A stretch of 64,000 nucleotides of DNA, taken from NCBI RefSeq assembly GCF_052119425.1, contig NZ_JBQKFH010000002.1, positions 36,459-100,458 on the forward strand, read 5' to 3'. The notes under the pieces are model-generated. The model ran no database searches. It was given only the letters and a program-made list of their open reading frames with translations, and was not told where the DNA came from. The first letter of the stretch is position 1; every line of letters begins with the position of its first letter. A program made the translations under genes and the position numbers. The stretch comes from Enterococcus_E cecorum_C. GTDB taxonomy: Bacteria > Bacillota > Bacilli > Lactobacillales > Enterococcaceae. Below, one piece after another: positions 33,637-42,820 of the stretch.

Positions 33637-35016
33637 TCACACCCCTTTAGTAGGTAGATATTCATCCAACATGTCGTCTTTGATTCGTTTTAATTCTGTA
33701 CGTGGCAACATTGAAAGCAGTTCCCAACCTAAATCTAACGTATCAAAAATAGAACGATTGGTGCTAAATCCTTGGTTCACATATTCTTTTTCAAAACGAT
33801 CAGCAAATTTTGCATAGATTTTATCCACATCAGATAAAGCTGAATCCCCTAGTACTACCGCTAATTCCTTGGCTTGTTTTCCTTGGGCATAAGCAGAGAA
33901 TAGTTGGTTCATCGTAGCAGCGTGATCTTTACGCGTTTTACCTTCCCCAGTCCCTTTATCTTTTAGACGTGATAATGAAGGTAGCACATCAATTGGCGGT
34001 TGAATGCCACGTTTGTATAAATCACGTGAAAGGATGATTTGGCCTTCTGTAATGTAACCTGTTAAGTCAGGGATTGGATGAGTCTTGTCTTCTTCAGGCA
34101 TGGTTAAGATTGGAATCTGGGTCACGGAACCTTTCAAACCACGAATACGCCCTGCACGTTCATATAAAGTGGCTAAGTTTGTATAAAGATAACCAGGATA
34201 GCCACGACGACCAGGGACTTCACGACGAGCGGCCGAAATTTCACGTAAGGCTTCACAATAGTTGGTCATATCGGTCATGATAACTAAGACGTGCATGCCT
34301 TTTTCATAAGCGAGATATTCTGCTGCAGTAAGTGCCATACGTGGGGTTGCAATCCGTTCAATCGCAGGGTCATTGGCTAAATTCATAAAGATTACCGAAC
34401 GATCAATCGCTCCTGTTTGACGGAAATCTTCCATGAAAAATTCAGCTTCTTCAAAAGTAATCCCAATCCCTGCAAAGACAACGGCAAAGTCATCATCGGT
34501 ATTTAACACATTGGCTTGACGGGCGATTTGGGCAGCCAACTCTTTATGTGGTAAACCAGATGCTGAGAATACTGGTAATTTTTGACCACGAACCAATGTA
34601 TTTAAATGATCGATAGCCGAAATTCCTGTTTGGATAAATTCATCCGGATAGTCACGAGCAACTGGGTTAATGACTTCCCCATTAATATCCATCATTTTTT
34701 CAGGTAAGATGGCTGGACCGTTATCTTTTGGACGACCTAAACCATCAAACACACGGCCAATCATGTCTTCAGAAACCCCAAGCTCTAGCGGATGACCTAA
34801 AAAACGCACCGCAGAGTCTTTTAAGTTAATCCCACTTGTTCCTTCAAAGATTTGCACCAAAGCTTTATCTTCTTGTACTTCTAGGACTTGGCCGCGACGT
34901 AATTCACCATTTTGCAAGCGAACTTCGATAAGCTCTTCATATTTAACCCCTTGCACCCGATCGACAGCCATCAAAGGACCGACGACTTCACCGATTGTAC
35001 GATATTCTTTAATCAT
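33637..35016 (-). CDS. ntpB: V-type ATPase subunit B
   Basis: Non-catalytic nucleotide-domain subunit of the V1 ring, 459 residues. It has GEVVGPLMAVDRV at the N-terminus, no classical Walker A, and the SLSRLKDKGTGEGKTRKDHA segment typical of B subunits. The ATG overlaps the end of ntpA by 8 nt, giving translational coupling and matched A:B output. Confidence 0.97.
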   Translation of the reverse strand: MIKEYRTIGEVVGPLMAVDRVQGVKYEELIEVRLQNGELRRGQVLEVQEDKALVQIFEGTSGINLKDSAVRFLGHPLELGVSEDMIGRVFDGLGRPKDNGPAILPEKMMDINGEVINPVARDYPDEFIQTGISAIDHLNTLVRGQKLPVFSASGLPHKELAAQIARQANVLNTDDDFAVVFAGIGITFEEAEFFMEDFRQTGAIDRSVIFMNLANDPAIERIATPRMALTAAEYLAYEKGMHVLVIMTDMTNYCEALREISAARREVPGRRGYPGYLYTNLATLYERAGRIRGLKGSVTQIPILTMPEEDKTHPIPDLTGYITEGQIILSRDLYKRGIQPPIDVLPSLSRLKDKGTGEGKTRKDHAATMNQLFSAYAQGKQAKELAVVLGDSALSDVDKIYAKFADRFEKEYVNQGFSTNRSIFDTLDLGWELLSMLPRTELKRIKDDMLDEYLPTKGV

Positions 35017-36790
35017 TCGTCATTCCTCCTTGAGCCACAATTTGTTGCATGGTTTGCTTAATATCTTGATTAATTGCATCTAATTTTGCTAATTCTTCTT
35101 CAGGTACATATTTACTGCGGGCAATGCGGTCTCGTAATGCCACTGTACCATTCATAATTTCACTTAGATAAGCTCCTAATTCTAAGGCGCGTTTACCTTC
35201 TGCGTTAAACGTTAAGATATTGTTTAACATCTTAAATTGTTTTTCACGAGAAGTAAACGTATCGACGCCATCGAAAGCATTTTGTTGTAGGTAATCTTCA
35301 CGAATTGATTTAGCCACTTGTAAGGTTAAGCGGTCTTTATCTGAAAGTGAATCAATCCCTACCAAACGCACAATTTCTTGTAATTGTGATTCTTCTTGTA
35401 ATAGACTCATCCCTTCAGTCACTAATTCAGACCAATCAGCTTGTAATTGTTGATCTAAGAATTTACCAACTTCAGTGGAATAAAGTGAGTAACTTTGTAA
35501 CCAGTTAATGGATGGGAAGTGTCGTTGTTGCGCCAATTGCGAATCTAATCCCCAGAACACTTTAACAACGCGTAAAGTATTTTGCGTCACTGGTTCAGAA
35601 ATATCCCCACCTGATGGCGAAACCGCTGAAATGGCAGTGATACTACCTTCACGTTGATCGCTACCTAAAGCTATCACACGTCCAGCACGCTCATAATATT
35701 CAGCCAAACGTGAGCCAAGGTAAGCTGGATAGCCTTCATCCCCAGGCATTTCTTCCAAACGGCCACTCATTTCACGCAAGGCTTCAGCCCAACGAGAAGT
35801 AGAGTCAGCCATAATTGCCACATTATATCCCATATCACGGAAATATTCAGCAATCGTAATTCCAGTATAGATAGAAGCTTCACGGGCTGCTACAGGCATA
35901 TTTGAGGTATTGGCAATCAAAATGGTTCTTTCCATTAAGGATTCACCTGTATTTGGATCTATTAATTCTGGAAATTCATTTAATACATCGGTCATTTCGT
36001 TTCCGCGTTCCCCACAACCGACATACACCACGATATCCACATCGGCCCATTTAGCAATTTGGTGTTGAACCACGGTCTTACCTGCACCAAATGGCCCCGG
36101 AACCGCCGCTGCGCCACCTTTTGTTACTGGGAAGAAAGTATCAATAACACGTTGGCCAGTAATCATTGGCGCATCAGGATTTAATTTTTCCTTCACTGGA
36201 CGCGCTTTACGAACGGGCCATTTTTGAAGCATGGTTAATTCGCGTGGTCCTTGAGCAGTTTCCACTACGTAAATCACTTCATCAATGGTAAATTCTCCGG
36301 ACTTAATTTCAGTGATTGTTCCTTCTACACCTTTAGGCACCATGATTTTATGAACAACAATTTTCGTTTCGTCCACAGTACCCACAACATCCCCACTCAC
36401 TACAGTATCTCCTACAGCGACACAAGGATTAAATTGCCATTTTTTCTCATGGTCTAACGCAGGTAATTGCACGCCACGACCTAAGAAATTACTTTTAGTG
36501 ACTTCCATAAATGTATCTAATGGACGTTGAATGCCATCAAACATTTGTGAAACAATCCCAGGAGCTAACTCAACTGATAAAGCTTCTCCGGTACTTTTTA
36601 CTACTTCTCCTGGTCCGATACCAGAAGTTTCTTCATATACTTGAATAGAAGCGACATCGCCACGCATTTCAATAATTTCGCCAATAACGCCTAAGTCACC
36701 AACATAGCAAATATCTTGAATACTTGCATGTGACATATTTTCAGCCATTACTAACGGACCTGAAACTTTAATGATTTTTCCTTCTTGCAA
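35009..36790 (-). CDS. ntpA: V-type ATPase catalytic subunit A
   Basis: ATP-hydrolysing subunit, 593 residues, the same length as Enterococcus hirae NtpA. Walker A is GPFGAGKTVVQHQ (about residues 232-244), followed by the catalytic glutamate in GCGERGNEM. The start codon is TTG at 36790, with AGGAGG eight bases upstream; the N-terminus MQEGKIIKVSGPLVMAENM supports it. The gap before it (to ntpG) holds a hairpin repeat, which is unusual for this tight operon. Confidence 0.97.
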   Translation of the reverse strand: MQEGKIIKVSGPLVMAENMSHASIQDICYVGDLGVIGEIIEMRGDVASIQVYEETSGIGPGEVVKSTGEALSVELAPGIVSQMFDGIQRPLDTFMEVTKSNFLGRGVQLPALDHEKKWQFNPCVAVGDTVVSGDVVGTVDETKIVVHKIMVPKGVEGTITEIKSGEFTIDEVIYVVETAQGPRELTMLQKWPVRKARPVKEKLNPDAPMITGQRVIDTFFPVTKGGAAAVPGPFGAGKTVVQHQIAKWADVDIVVYVGCGERGNEMTDVLNEFPELIDPNTGESLMERTILIANTSNMPVAAREASIYTGITIAEYFRDMGYNVAIMADSTSRWAEALREMSGRLEEMPGDEGYPAYLGSRLAEYYERAGRVIALGSDQREGSITAISAVSPSGGDISEPVTQNTLRVVKVFWGLDSQLAQQRHFPSINWLQSYSLYSTEVGKFLDQQLQADWSELVTEGMSLLQEESQLQEIVRLVGIDSLSDKDRLTLQVAKSIREDYLQQNAFDGVDTFTSREKQFKMLNNILTFNAEGKRALELGAYLSEIMNGTVALRDRIARSKYVPEEELAKLDAINQDIKQTMQQIVAQGGMTND

Positions 36791-36840
36791 AATCGCTACC
36801 TCCTAATTTTTTATTGATGGTGTTCTTATCTACTCCACGG

Positions 36841-36960
36841 CGTTCAGCAGCTAGACACTGTGAAATTCGCCCTCCCGCTTGTGAAAATCTCCTTTCATCC
36901 GATTTTCTCAGCAGGAGGTAAGCACACGAATTTCTTCGAGGCTTCCCGAGCTGCTTCACG
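36841..36960. repeat. Hairpin repeat inside the ntp operon
   Basis: Imperfect hairpin of about 120 nt. Outer arms are 36841-36852 and 36949-36960; the inner arms flank the loop core ctcctttcatccgattttct. A stretch of 26 nt (36883-36908) is identical to 3856-3881 in the cluster near mnmA. It lies between ntpG and ntpA and ends well before the ntpA ribosome-binding site. Confidence 0.85.
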
Positions 36961-36976
36961 ACCTTATTCTGTGTTC

Positions 36977-37288
36977 TTATAGAATATTTTGTCCGACGGC
37001 TTTTTCGACGCGGTCTCGGATATTTTGTTGGCCGATTCCTAAGCTTCCTGAATGGTTTGGGATTAGGACAATCGCTGGTGTCATTACTTCATCGAAACGT
37101 GCGATGGTTTCACTAACCTTTTGTGCATATTCTTCTGTAATGTAAATGACACCATAATCTTTATCAGCCATCTCTTCAATCGCTTGACGAATTTCAGCAG
37201 CCGTATCTACAAAGCGGACATCAAAACCAAATAATTTGAAAGGTAATACTGAATCTTTATCACCGATAACACCAATTTTATAAGTCAT
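36977..37288 (-). CDS. ntpG: V-type ATPase subunit F (NtpG)
   Basis: Small rotor subunit of 103 residues with the fold start YKIGVIGDKDSVLPFKLFGFDVRF and GVIYITEEYA. It binds NtpD at the base of the central shaft. Its start overlaps the ntpC stop by 11 nt. Confidence 0.95.
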   Translation of the reverse strand: MTYKIGVIGDKDSVLPFKLFGFDVRFVDTAAEIRQAIEEMADKDYGVIYITEEYAQKVSETIARFDEVMTPAIVLIPNHSGSLGIGQQNIRDRVEKAVGQNIL

Positions 37289-38270
37289 AAGTCAGTCTCA
37301 TCCTTTCTTTAATTTCTTGATTGGTAAAACCACTGCGTTTTCCTACGATAATCGTTCGTAAATTCTTCGTTTCGACTTCTTTTGCATTTAAATAAGCTAA
37401 AAGTGGTAAAGGCCCAAACGCGACGGATGTGGCACGAACATAGTGATCTGTTAAGAAATTATCCTTGATTTTTTCTAAAAGATGGAAGTTCAACTTATTA
37501 TCACGTAAAGCCTCTTGTAATAACTCACCATAAGTACTATTAAGTAAATAATCTACAAAAGTCGCTTCATCTTCTTTACAAAAACGCAGTAATTCTTCTT
37601 TATCAATACTGCCACAGCTTGAAAGCACGCCAGTCATAAACGCTTGGCTACGATTTTGGACAATGCCACGACCGGCTGTGATAATGTTCGTCAAATCAAT
37701 AAAGCCGATAATTTCATCCAACAGTTCGGGATAACCTAATTGTTCACCGATTTTACGCTGCATCCTTAAAAAGGCGCGATCATAAATGACATCTATCCCT
37801 TGAATGACCTTTGATTCTTCGAGATATTCACGTACTTCTAAAATGCTAGCCATCAAATCTTCTGGTAATTGCGATACTCCTGTTTTAATGGCGCTCTTTA
37901 AAGTATCGATATCGTAAAAGCCATCATAAATACATAGATAATCATAATCTTGATCTAAAACTTGTGCCTTGGTTAAAACTTTCAAATTGTGGAAAGTATA
38001 ACGCATGGTATATATCCAAATAACCTCTTTTTCAGGTGCTAAATCAATCAGTTCTGAAATTGTATTTTCGATATCATGATTCAAATTTTGCTCGAAATGA
38101 TAGGCAAAATTCTCCCCAAGATAGTCTTGATAAACCGTATTGGATAAAATTTGAGACACTTGTTCTAAATCATCAGCTGCAACCAAGCGCTCAAAAGTGT
38201 CTTTGGAAAGCAAACTCGACTCACGAATTCGCACCAATGGATTGACCTCATGATAGGTAGGCTTACTCAT
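37278..38270 (-). CDS. ntpC: V-type ATPase subunit C/d (NtpC)
   Basis: Socket protein of 330 residues that links the rotor shaft to the membrane ring. The all-helical sequence with RIRESSLLS and YLNAKEVETKNLRTIIVGKRSG matches the V-ATPase C/d family. Lies 15 nt after ntpE. Confidence 0.95.
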   Translation of the reverse strand: MSKPTYHEVNPLVRIRESSLLSKDTFERLVAADDLEQVSQILSNTVYQDYLGENFAYHFEQNLNHDIENTISELIDLAPEKEVIWIYTMRYTFHNLKVLTKAQVLDQDYDYLCIYDGFYDIDTLKSAIKTGVSQLPEDLMASILEVREYLEESKVIQGIDVIYDRAFLRMQRKIGEQLGYPELLDEIIGFIDLTNIITAGRGIVQNRSQAFMTGVLSSCGSIDKEELLRFCKEDEATFVDYLLNSTYGELLQEALRDNKLNFHLLEKIKDNFLTDHYVRATSVAFGPLPLLAYLNAKEVETKNLRTIIVGKRSGFTNQEIKERMRLTYDL

Positions 38271-38285
38271 TGAATCACCTTCCTT

Positions 38286-38870
38286 TTATTCAAACAACTG
38301 CTTAGCTAAATCAAAACTCATCGTTGTTTGGATATCTTTAATTAAGTTTTCGAAAATAAAATTATATTGAACCCCACCATCATCAATGATAAAGCCTGCT
38401 TGTTTATTGATGATTTTATCCGCTAACTGCAGTGAAAAAGGTAATTGCGCATTCAATTTCGCAATAAAATCAGCTGAATAAGCCTTTTTAGAATATTCAC
38501 CGCTGATAAATTGTACCTCATGATTCAAGTCTAAACTTGCTAAGGCTTGTTGCGCAAAATCTTGCATTTGCTCAGGTGACCAAGCTGCCATTTCTTCAGC
38601 TGCTTGCACAAATAAATGCTCTAAATAGCGTTGTTTTTCATTTAAGATGGTTTGTCTCGCTTCAACTTCTTGACGGTTATGAAGTTGTTTATATTTTTTA
38701 TCTAGCATTTGCGCTTGTTTTTTCAGTTGACGTTCTTTGTCTTGTGCTAACAGGTTAAATTTTTGTTGATAGACTTCATCAAGACGTGCCAACTCTTTTT
38801 TCTCAAAAGCTTCACGTTCGCTACGTGCTTGACTTTCGATTTGTTCGATAATATTGTCGATGGCACTCAT
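38286..38870 (-). CDS. ntpE: V-type ATPase subunit E
   Basis: Peripheral stalk subunit of 194 residues with a long charged helix in the first 100 residues and a compact C-terminal domain with DDGGVQYNFIFENLI. It pairs with NtpF to form the stator stalk. Confidence 0.93.
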   Translation of the reverse strand: MSAIDNIIEQIESQARSEREAFEKKELARLDEVYQQKFNLLAQDKERQLKKQAQMLDKKYKQLHNRQEVEARQTILNEKQRYLEHLFVQAAEEMAAWSPEQMQDFAQQALASLDLNHEVQFISGEYSKKAYSADFIAKLNAQLPFSLQLADKIINKQAGFIIDDGGVQYNFIFENLIKDIQTTMSFDLAKQLFE

Positions 38871-38885
38871 TTTCTCACCTCGCGA

Positions 38886-39350
38886 TTACTTAGTTAGAAT
38901 CATAATAGAGATAACGAAACCTAAAATTGCATAAGTTTCAACCATCGCTGCGTAGATAATCCCTTTACTCATATGTTCTGGTTTTTTCGCTAAAATTTGG
39001 ATACTTGCTGCAGAAACTTTACCTTGGGCAATCCCTGAACTTAAACCAGCAAAAGCAACTGGTAATGAAGCGGCAAGAAGTGTCAAACCTTTTACTAAAT
39101 CCATGTTAGGAGAAGCTTGTAAGAAAATCATTACCGCGATAACGAAACCATATAAACCTTGTGTACCAGGAAGTAATTGTAGTACTAAAGATTGACCAAA
39201 CTTTTCTGGTTGTGAAGTCGTTAACGCCGCCGCAGCTTCCCCGGTAAAGCCTACCCCTTTAGCTGACCCAATTCCTGAAAAGATTGTTGCAATAGCCATA
39301 CCAAAGACTGCTGCAATAAATCCACCATTTGCATTAAAAAATTCCATCAT
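38886..39350 (-). CDS. ntpK: V-type ATPase proteolipid subunit K
   Basis: Double-hairpin rotor ring protein, 154 residues, four membrane helices. The sodium ligands known from Enterococcus hirae NtpK (Leu61, Thr64, Gln65, Gln110, Glu139) are all present one position earlier: Leu60, Thr63 and Gln64 in LLPGTQGLYG, Gln109 in GIAQGK, Glu138 in VETYAILG. This predicts a sodium-pumping enzyme. Confidence 0.97.
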   Translation of the reverse strand: MMEFFNANGGFIAAVFGMAIATIFSGIGSAKGVGFTGEAAAALTTSQPEKFGQSLVLQLLPGTQGLYGFVIAVMIFLQASPNMDLVKGLTLLAASLPVAFAGLSSGIAQGKVSAASIQILAKKPEHMSKGIIYAAMVETYAILGFVISIMILTK

Positions 39351-41338
39351 TTTTGATTTCCTCCATTGTTTTCATTATTCCATTTAATATTGACATGTTT
39401 TTCACTTGATTTGAGTGGCATAAATTTACGTCCGCCACCTTCATAGAATTTACCAAAGTACTCTACATATTGTAAACGTACCCCATGCACATAAGCACCT
39501 AGTAAAGATAAGAAAATGTTTAAAGCATGTAAAGCTAACAATAAGGCAATACCTACCGTAAAGCGGACAACTGGCGGTAAGAAGCTAACGATTAAGTTAA
39601 ACGCTGCTGCAATTGATCCACCAGAGATACCTAAAGCCATTAAACGAGTATAGCTGACTAAATCGCCGACATAGCTACTAATACCATATAAATCATATAG
39701 CCCACCCACAAAGCCTAATACTTTTGATTGACTATTAAAAGTTGGTATCAAGACGATTGAAGCCGCACCTAAAATAGCTAAGAACAGACCGATATAATAA
39801 ACGGTTTGGCCTAAACCTAACATTTTACCTGCTACGGCTAAAAGTACGCCAACTAAGATTGCTTGCCAGGCAAATCCATTGGTAATTGCCGCTGCATAAT
39901 CTTTTTTCTTTATATTTTGATAACCAGCTAAACTCAAACCAACTAAAATTTGAATAAAGCCAAAAATAACTGTTAATAATAAGATTTGAATGACATCATT
40001 TGTCGTAGAAAGAATCGGCTTATAAGGTAAACTTTCGCCAAAACAAGAATTATAAATAATCCCCCAAATAATTGTCGGAATACTTAAAATTTGGAAAAAG
40101 CGGACAAAGCGTTCGGTCCCACTTGGAAACACCATCACTTTTAAAGCAATCGTCGTTCCGATAAGCATCAATGCACCGTAACCAATATCTGCAACCATCA
40201 TCCCGAAAAAGACTAAAAAGAACGGGAACATCCATGGTGTTGGGTCAATTTCATTATATTTAGGTAAACTATATAATTCGATGAGCATCTCAAACGGACG
40301 AATCAACGGATGGTTTTTCAATTTTGTTGGTACTTCTTGATCTATTTCTTCCGTTGTTGGATCTTCAAAATCAATATAGACTGTATCTGCGCCCAATTTT
40401 GCTGCTAATTGTTGTGTTAAGAGATTGACTTCATCTTCGCCAACCCAACCTTGTAAAACCAATAAATGCTTGGTTGTCACTAACTTACTTTGCGCTTCTA
40501 AACGACTTTTTTGTGCCAATAAATATTCTTCAGCAATTTGTAACTTATCAATCCATTTGCGCTTTTGTCCAAGGGCTTCTGTTAGCTCTCTTTGCTCTTT
40601 CAATAATTGCTTGTTCTCTTGATTGATGGCTTTTAGACTATTTTTCACTGTCCCTTGAATGTTAATCCGTGTTCGAACCACACTAAAGCGACTAAATAAT
40701 TCCTTAACTTCAGTCTCTTTTGCTTTTAAATAAATACACGCAAAGGATGCAACCTTGGTATCATCATAAACTAATTCCAGATAAACATTCTTTAAAGTAG
40801 CTACTTTTTGTTTAAATGCCTCATAGTTTTCACTACCAATCTGGCCAAAATATACTTGCGTAGTAGTAGAGTCGAGATTTTCAAAATTCAAATCTAGATT
40901 CTGCCAGCAAAAGAGCGCTTCTTCTTTATCTGATAAATGTCGTAGCTTTTGTTCAACAGTTTCCCATCTTTGCTTTAAATCAAAAATTTCATGTAATTGT
41001 TGCATGATGACTTCTTCTTTATGCAGTTGATCTAAATCATACAAAGATAGATTTTGACGTTTTAATAATTGACTTTTAACCTTGATGCTTCCATAATGGT
41101 TCACAAAATCAATGGCTTCATTAATTTTTTGAATTTTTTGTTGGTAATCAAGCAAATCTTGGCTAATATCTTTAGGAGACACGCCATCAAAATACGTATG
41201 AACCCATTCATTTGATACATTTTGAACAAATACATCGCGCACTTGTACTTGCTGTAAATCTTGCAAGACTTTCAGCAATTCTTCTTGCCATTTACTTTGA
41301 GCAATCAGGGTTACTTTTTTCATTCTAGTGACTGCCAT
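39347..41338 (-). CDS. ntpI: V-type ATPase subunit I (a)
   Basis: Ion-channel stator subunit, 663 residues. The N-terminal half is soluble and rich in coiled coil (about 1-320), the C-terminal half has about seven to eight helices with the conserved MALGISGGSIAAAFN region carrying the VSYTRLMAL arginine. It overlaps ntpF by 14 nt and ntpK by 4 nt. Confidence 0.95.
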   Translation of the reverse strand: MAVTRMKKVTLIAQSKWQEELLKVLQDLQQVQVRDVFVQNVSNEWVHTYFDGVSPKDISQDLLDYQQKIQKINEAIDFVNHYGSIKVKSQLLKRQNLSLYDLDQLHKEEVIMQQLHEIFDLKQRWETVEQKLRHLSDKEEALFCWQNLDLNFENLDSTTTQVYFGQIGSENYEAFKQKVATLKNVYLELVYDDTKVASFACIYLKAKETEVKELFSRFSVVRTRINIQGTVKNSLKAINQENKQLLKEQRELTEALGQKRKWIDKLQIAEEYLLAQKSRLEAQSKLVTTKHLLVLQGWVGEDEVNLLTQQLAAKLGADTVYIDFEDPTTEEIDQEVPTKLKNHPLIRPFEMLIELYSLPKYNEIDPTPWMFPFFLVFFGMMVADIGYGALMLIGTTIALKVMVFPSGTERFVRFFQILSIPTIIWGIIYNSCFGESLPYKPILSTTNDVIQILLLTVIFGFIQILVGLSLAGYQNIKKKDYAAAITNGFAWQAILVGVLLAVAGKMLGLGQTVYYIGLFLAILGAASIVLIPTFNSQSKVLGFVGGLYDLYGISSYVGDLVSYTRLMALGISGGSIAAAFNLIVSFLPPVVRFTVGIALLLALHALNIFLSLLGAYVHGVRLQYVEYFGKFYEGGGRKFMPLKSSEKHVNIKWNNENNGGNQK

Positions 41339-41657
41339 AGGTTACCATCACCTTTTCAATCACTTGCGCAACTGCCTTTTGTGCATTTTCTTGATAACTC
41401 GCCTCTAAATGCTGCTTAGTCGTAGCTACTTCTTTGGCTAATTTTTGCGCCTCTTGTGTCAAACTTTCTTGCTTTTGGGCTTCTGTTTTTTCAATAAAAG
41501 TCTTAACTTCAGCTTTATTTTGCGACAATTGAGCTTCATATTTATGTTGAAGTTCTAATTCATAGTCTTTCATCTTTTGTCGTAAAGCTTGCATTTGCGC
41601 TTCATTTTTCGACTCCGTTGCTTTAATTTTATCAAGCACTTCTTGCAATTGATTCAC
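41325..41657 (-). CDS. ntpF: V-type ATPase subunit F/G-type stalk (NtpF)
   Basis: Peripheral stalk coiled coil of 110 residues, almost entirely charged helix (KIKATESKNEAQMQALRQKMKDYELELQ). First gene of the ntp operon. The GTG at 41657 is very near AAAGGA, so the in-frame TTG at 41648 could be the real start. Confidence 0.88.
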   Translation of the reverse strand: MNQLQEVLDKIKATESKNEAQMQALRQKMKDYELELQHKYEAQLSQNKAEVKTFIEKTEAQKQESLTQEAQKLAKEVATTKQHLEASYQENAQKAVAQVIEKVMVTYGSH

Positions 41658-42332
41658 ATCCTTTCAAATTTGACTAAATACGTTATACTTGTATCCGCCA
41701 ATTTTAAGCACCATTAAATCTCCATTAAACAAAAAATTGACCATTTCTACAAGAAGTCAGTCCTTCTCACCCCTTGAAGAACGCGATCCTTGAAGCATAT
41801 GCTCAACCATTTCGTAATATTCGATTTACATTGGATAGTATAGCAAAACTTACTGAAAAAGAAAAGAAAAAAATGAAAATACAAGTCCAAACAAAGTACA
41901 GTTAAAATTATGAAAACACCTTATTTTAATTATCAAAAAATCTTTCTTCTATTATAATAGATTGTCGATAATGCGATTTTTCGTTTGCAGTATTTATTAA
42001 TTTTTCTTAAATATTTCAAAAAATATAATCATACTCTTTTCAATTATTAAAAACCAGCATATAAACCCGAATGATTAATATAACAATAAAATTTAAGGAA
42101 GCAATCACAGTTTTAGTTATATTATACAACTCAAACAGTTATATCTAAATATCTTTAACTAAAATCACACTATTTTTTAAAATTCACTTTAAAGAATTAG
42201 TTGCCCCTTTATAAATCTAAAATCACCATTCGTGAAAAGTTTAATTTTCTTTTTGATTGAGGTTAGATTCATAATATTGCTTGCAAGTTGATAACGTAAT
42301 CGCTAAAATGAAAAATAAAGGAGGGGATATTT
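41658..42332. other. Long AT-rich intergenic region before the ntp operon
   Basis: About 675 bp without a supported gene. It must hold the ntp promoter (minus) and the lrp promoter (plus), but no -35/-10 pair stood out clearly. The part 41750-41830 is less AT-rich and carries the near-repeat CTTGAAGAACGCGATCCTTG. No terminator or small ORF with a ribosome-binding site was seen. Confidence 0.5.
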
Positions 42333-42776
42333 TTGGATGATTTAGATTACAAAATATTGAATATCCTTCAAAGAAATGGTCGTATTACCGTTAAGCAAAT
42401 TGCCGAAGAGTGTTTTATTTCCTCTCCATCGGTTTCTGTACGACTACAAAATTTAGAAAATAATGGCTATATTAAAAATTACCAGGCAATGGTTAATTAC
42501 CAAAAATTAGGTTATTCTATCAAGGCTTATGTCAATTGTGCCGTCAATGCTAAAGATAAAGATGCCTTTTATCAATACATTGAGTCTATTCCAAATGTCG
42601 TAGAATGTGACTGTATAACAGGAGATTACTCAATGTTATTGAAGGTTTATTTTCCAAATACTATCGACCTTGATAACTTTATTAATGCCTTGCAACGCTT
42701 TGGAGACACCAAGACACATATTGTCTTTTCAACCAATGTCGGTCCACGAGGCGTACAATTCCAAACCAATGCCTAA
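42333..42776 (+). CDS. Lrp/AsnC-family regulator
   Basis: Regulator of 147 residues. The N-terminal helix-turn-helix is LDYKILNILQRNGRITVKQIAEECFISSPSVSVRLQNLENNGYI; the C-terminal part is the amino-acid-binding RAM domain. The start is a TTG at 42333, with GGAGGGG upstream. Its targets are not evident; it is followed by a terminator and convergent with dltD. Confidence 0.9.
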   Translation: MDDLDYKILNILQRNGRITVKQIAEECFISSPSVSVRLQNLENNGYIKNYQAMVNYQKLGYSIKAYVNCAVNAKDKDAFYQYIESIPNVVECDCITGDYSMLLKVYFPNTIDLDNFINALQRFGDTKTHIVFSTNVGPRGVQFQTNA

Positions 42777-42777
42777 C

Positions 42778-42820
42778 AAAAAGCTTCATCTCCTTGATTG
42801 GGAAATGAAGCTTTTTGTTT
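42778..42820. terminator. Bidirectional terminator between lrp and dltD
   Basis: Stem AAAAAGCTTCAT/ATGAAGCTTTTT with a T-rich tail; convergent genes. Confidence 0.8.
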
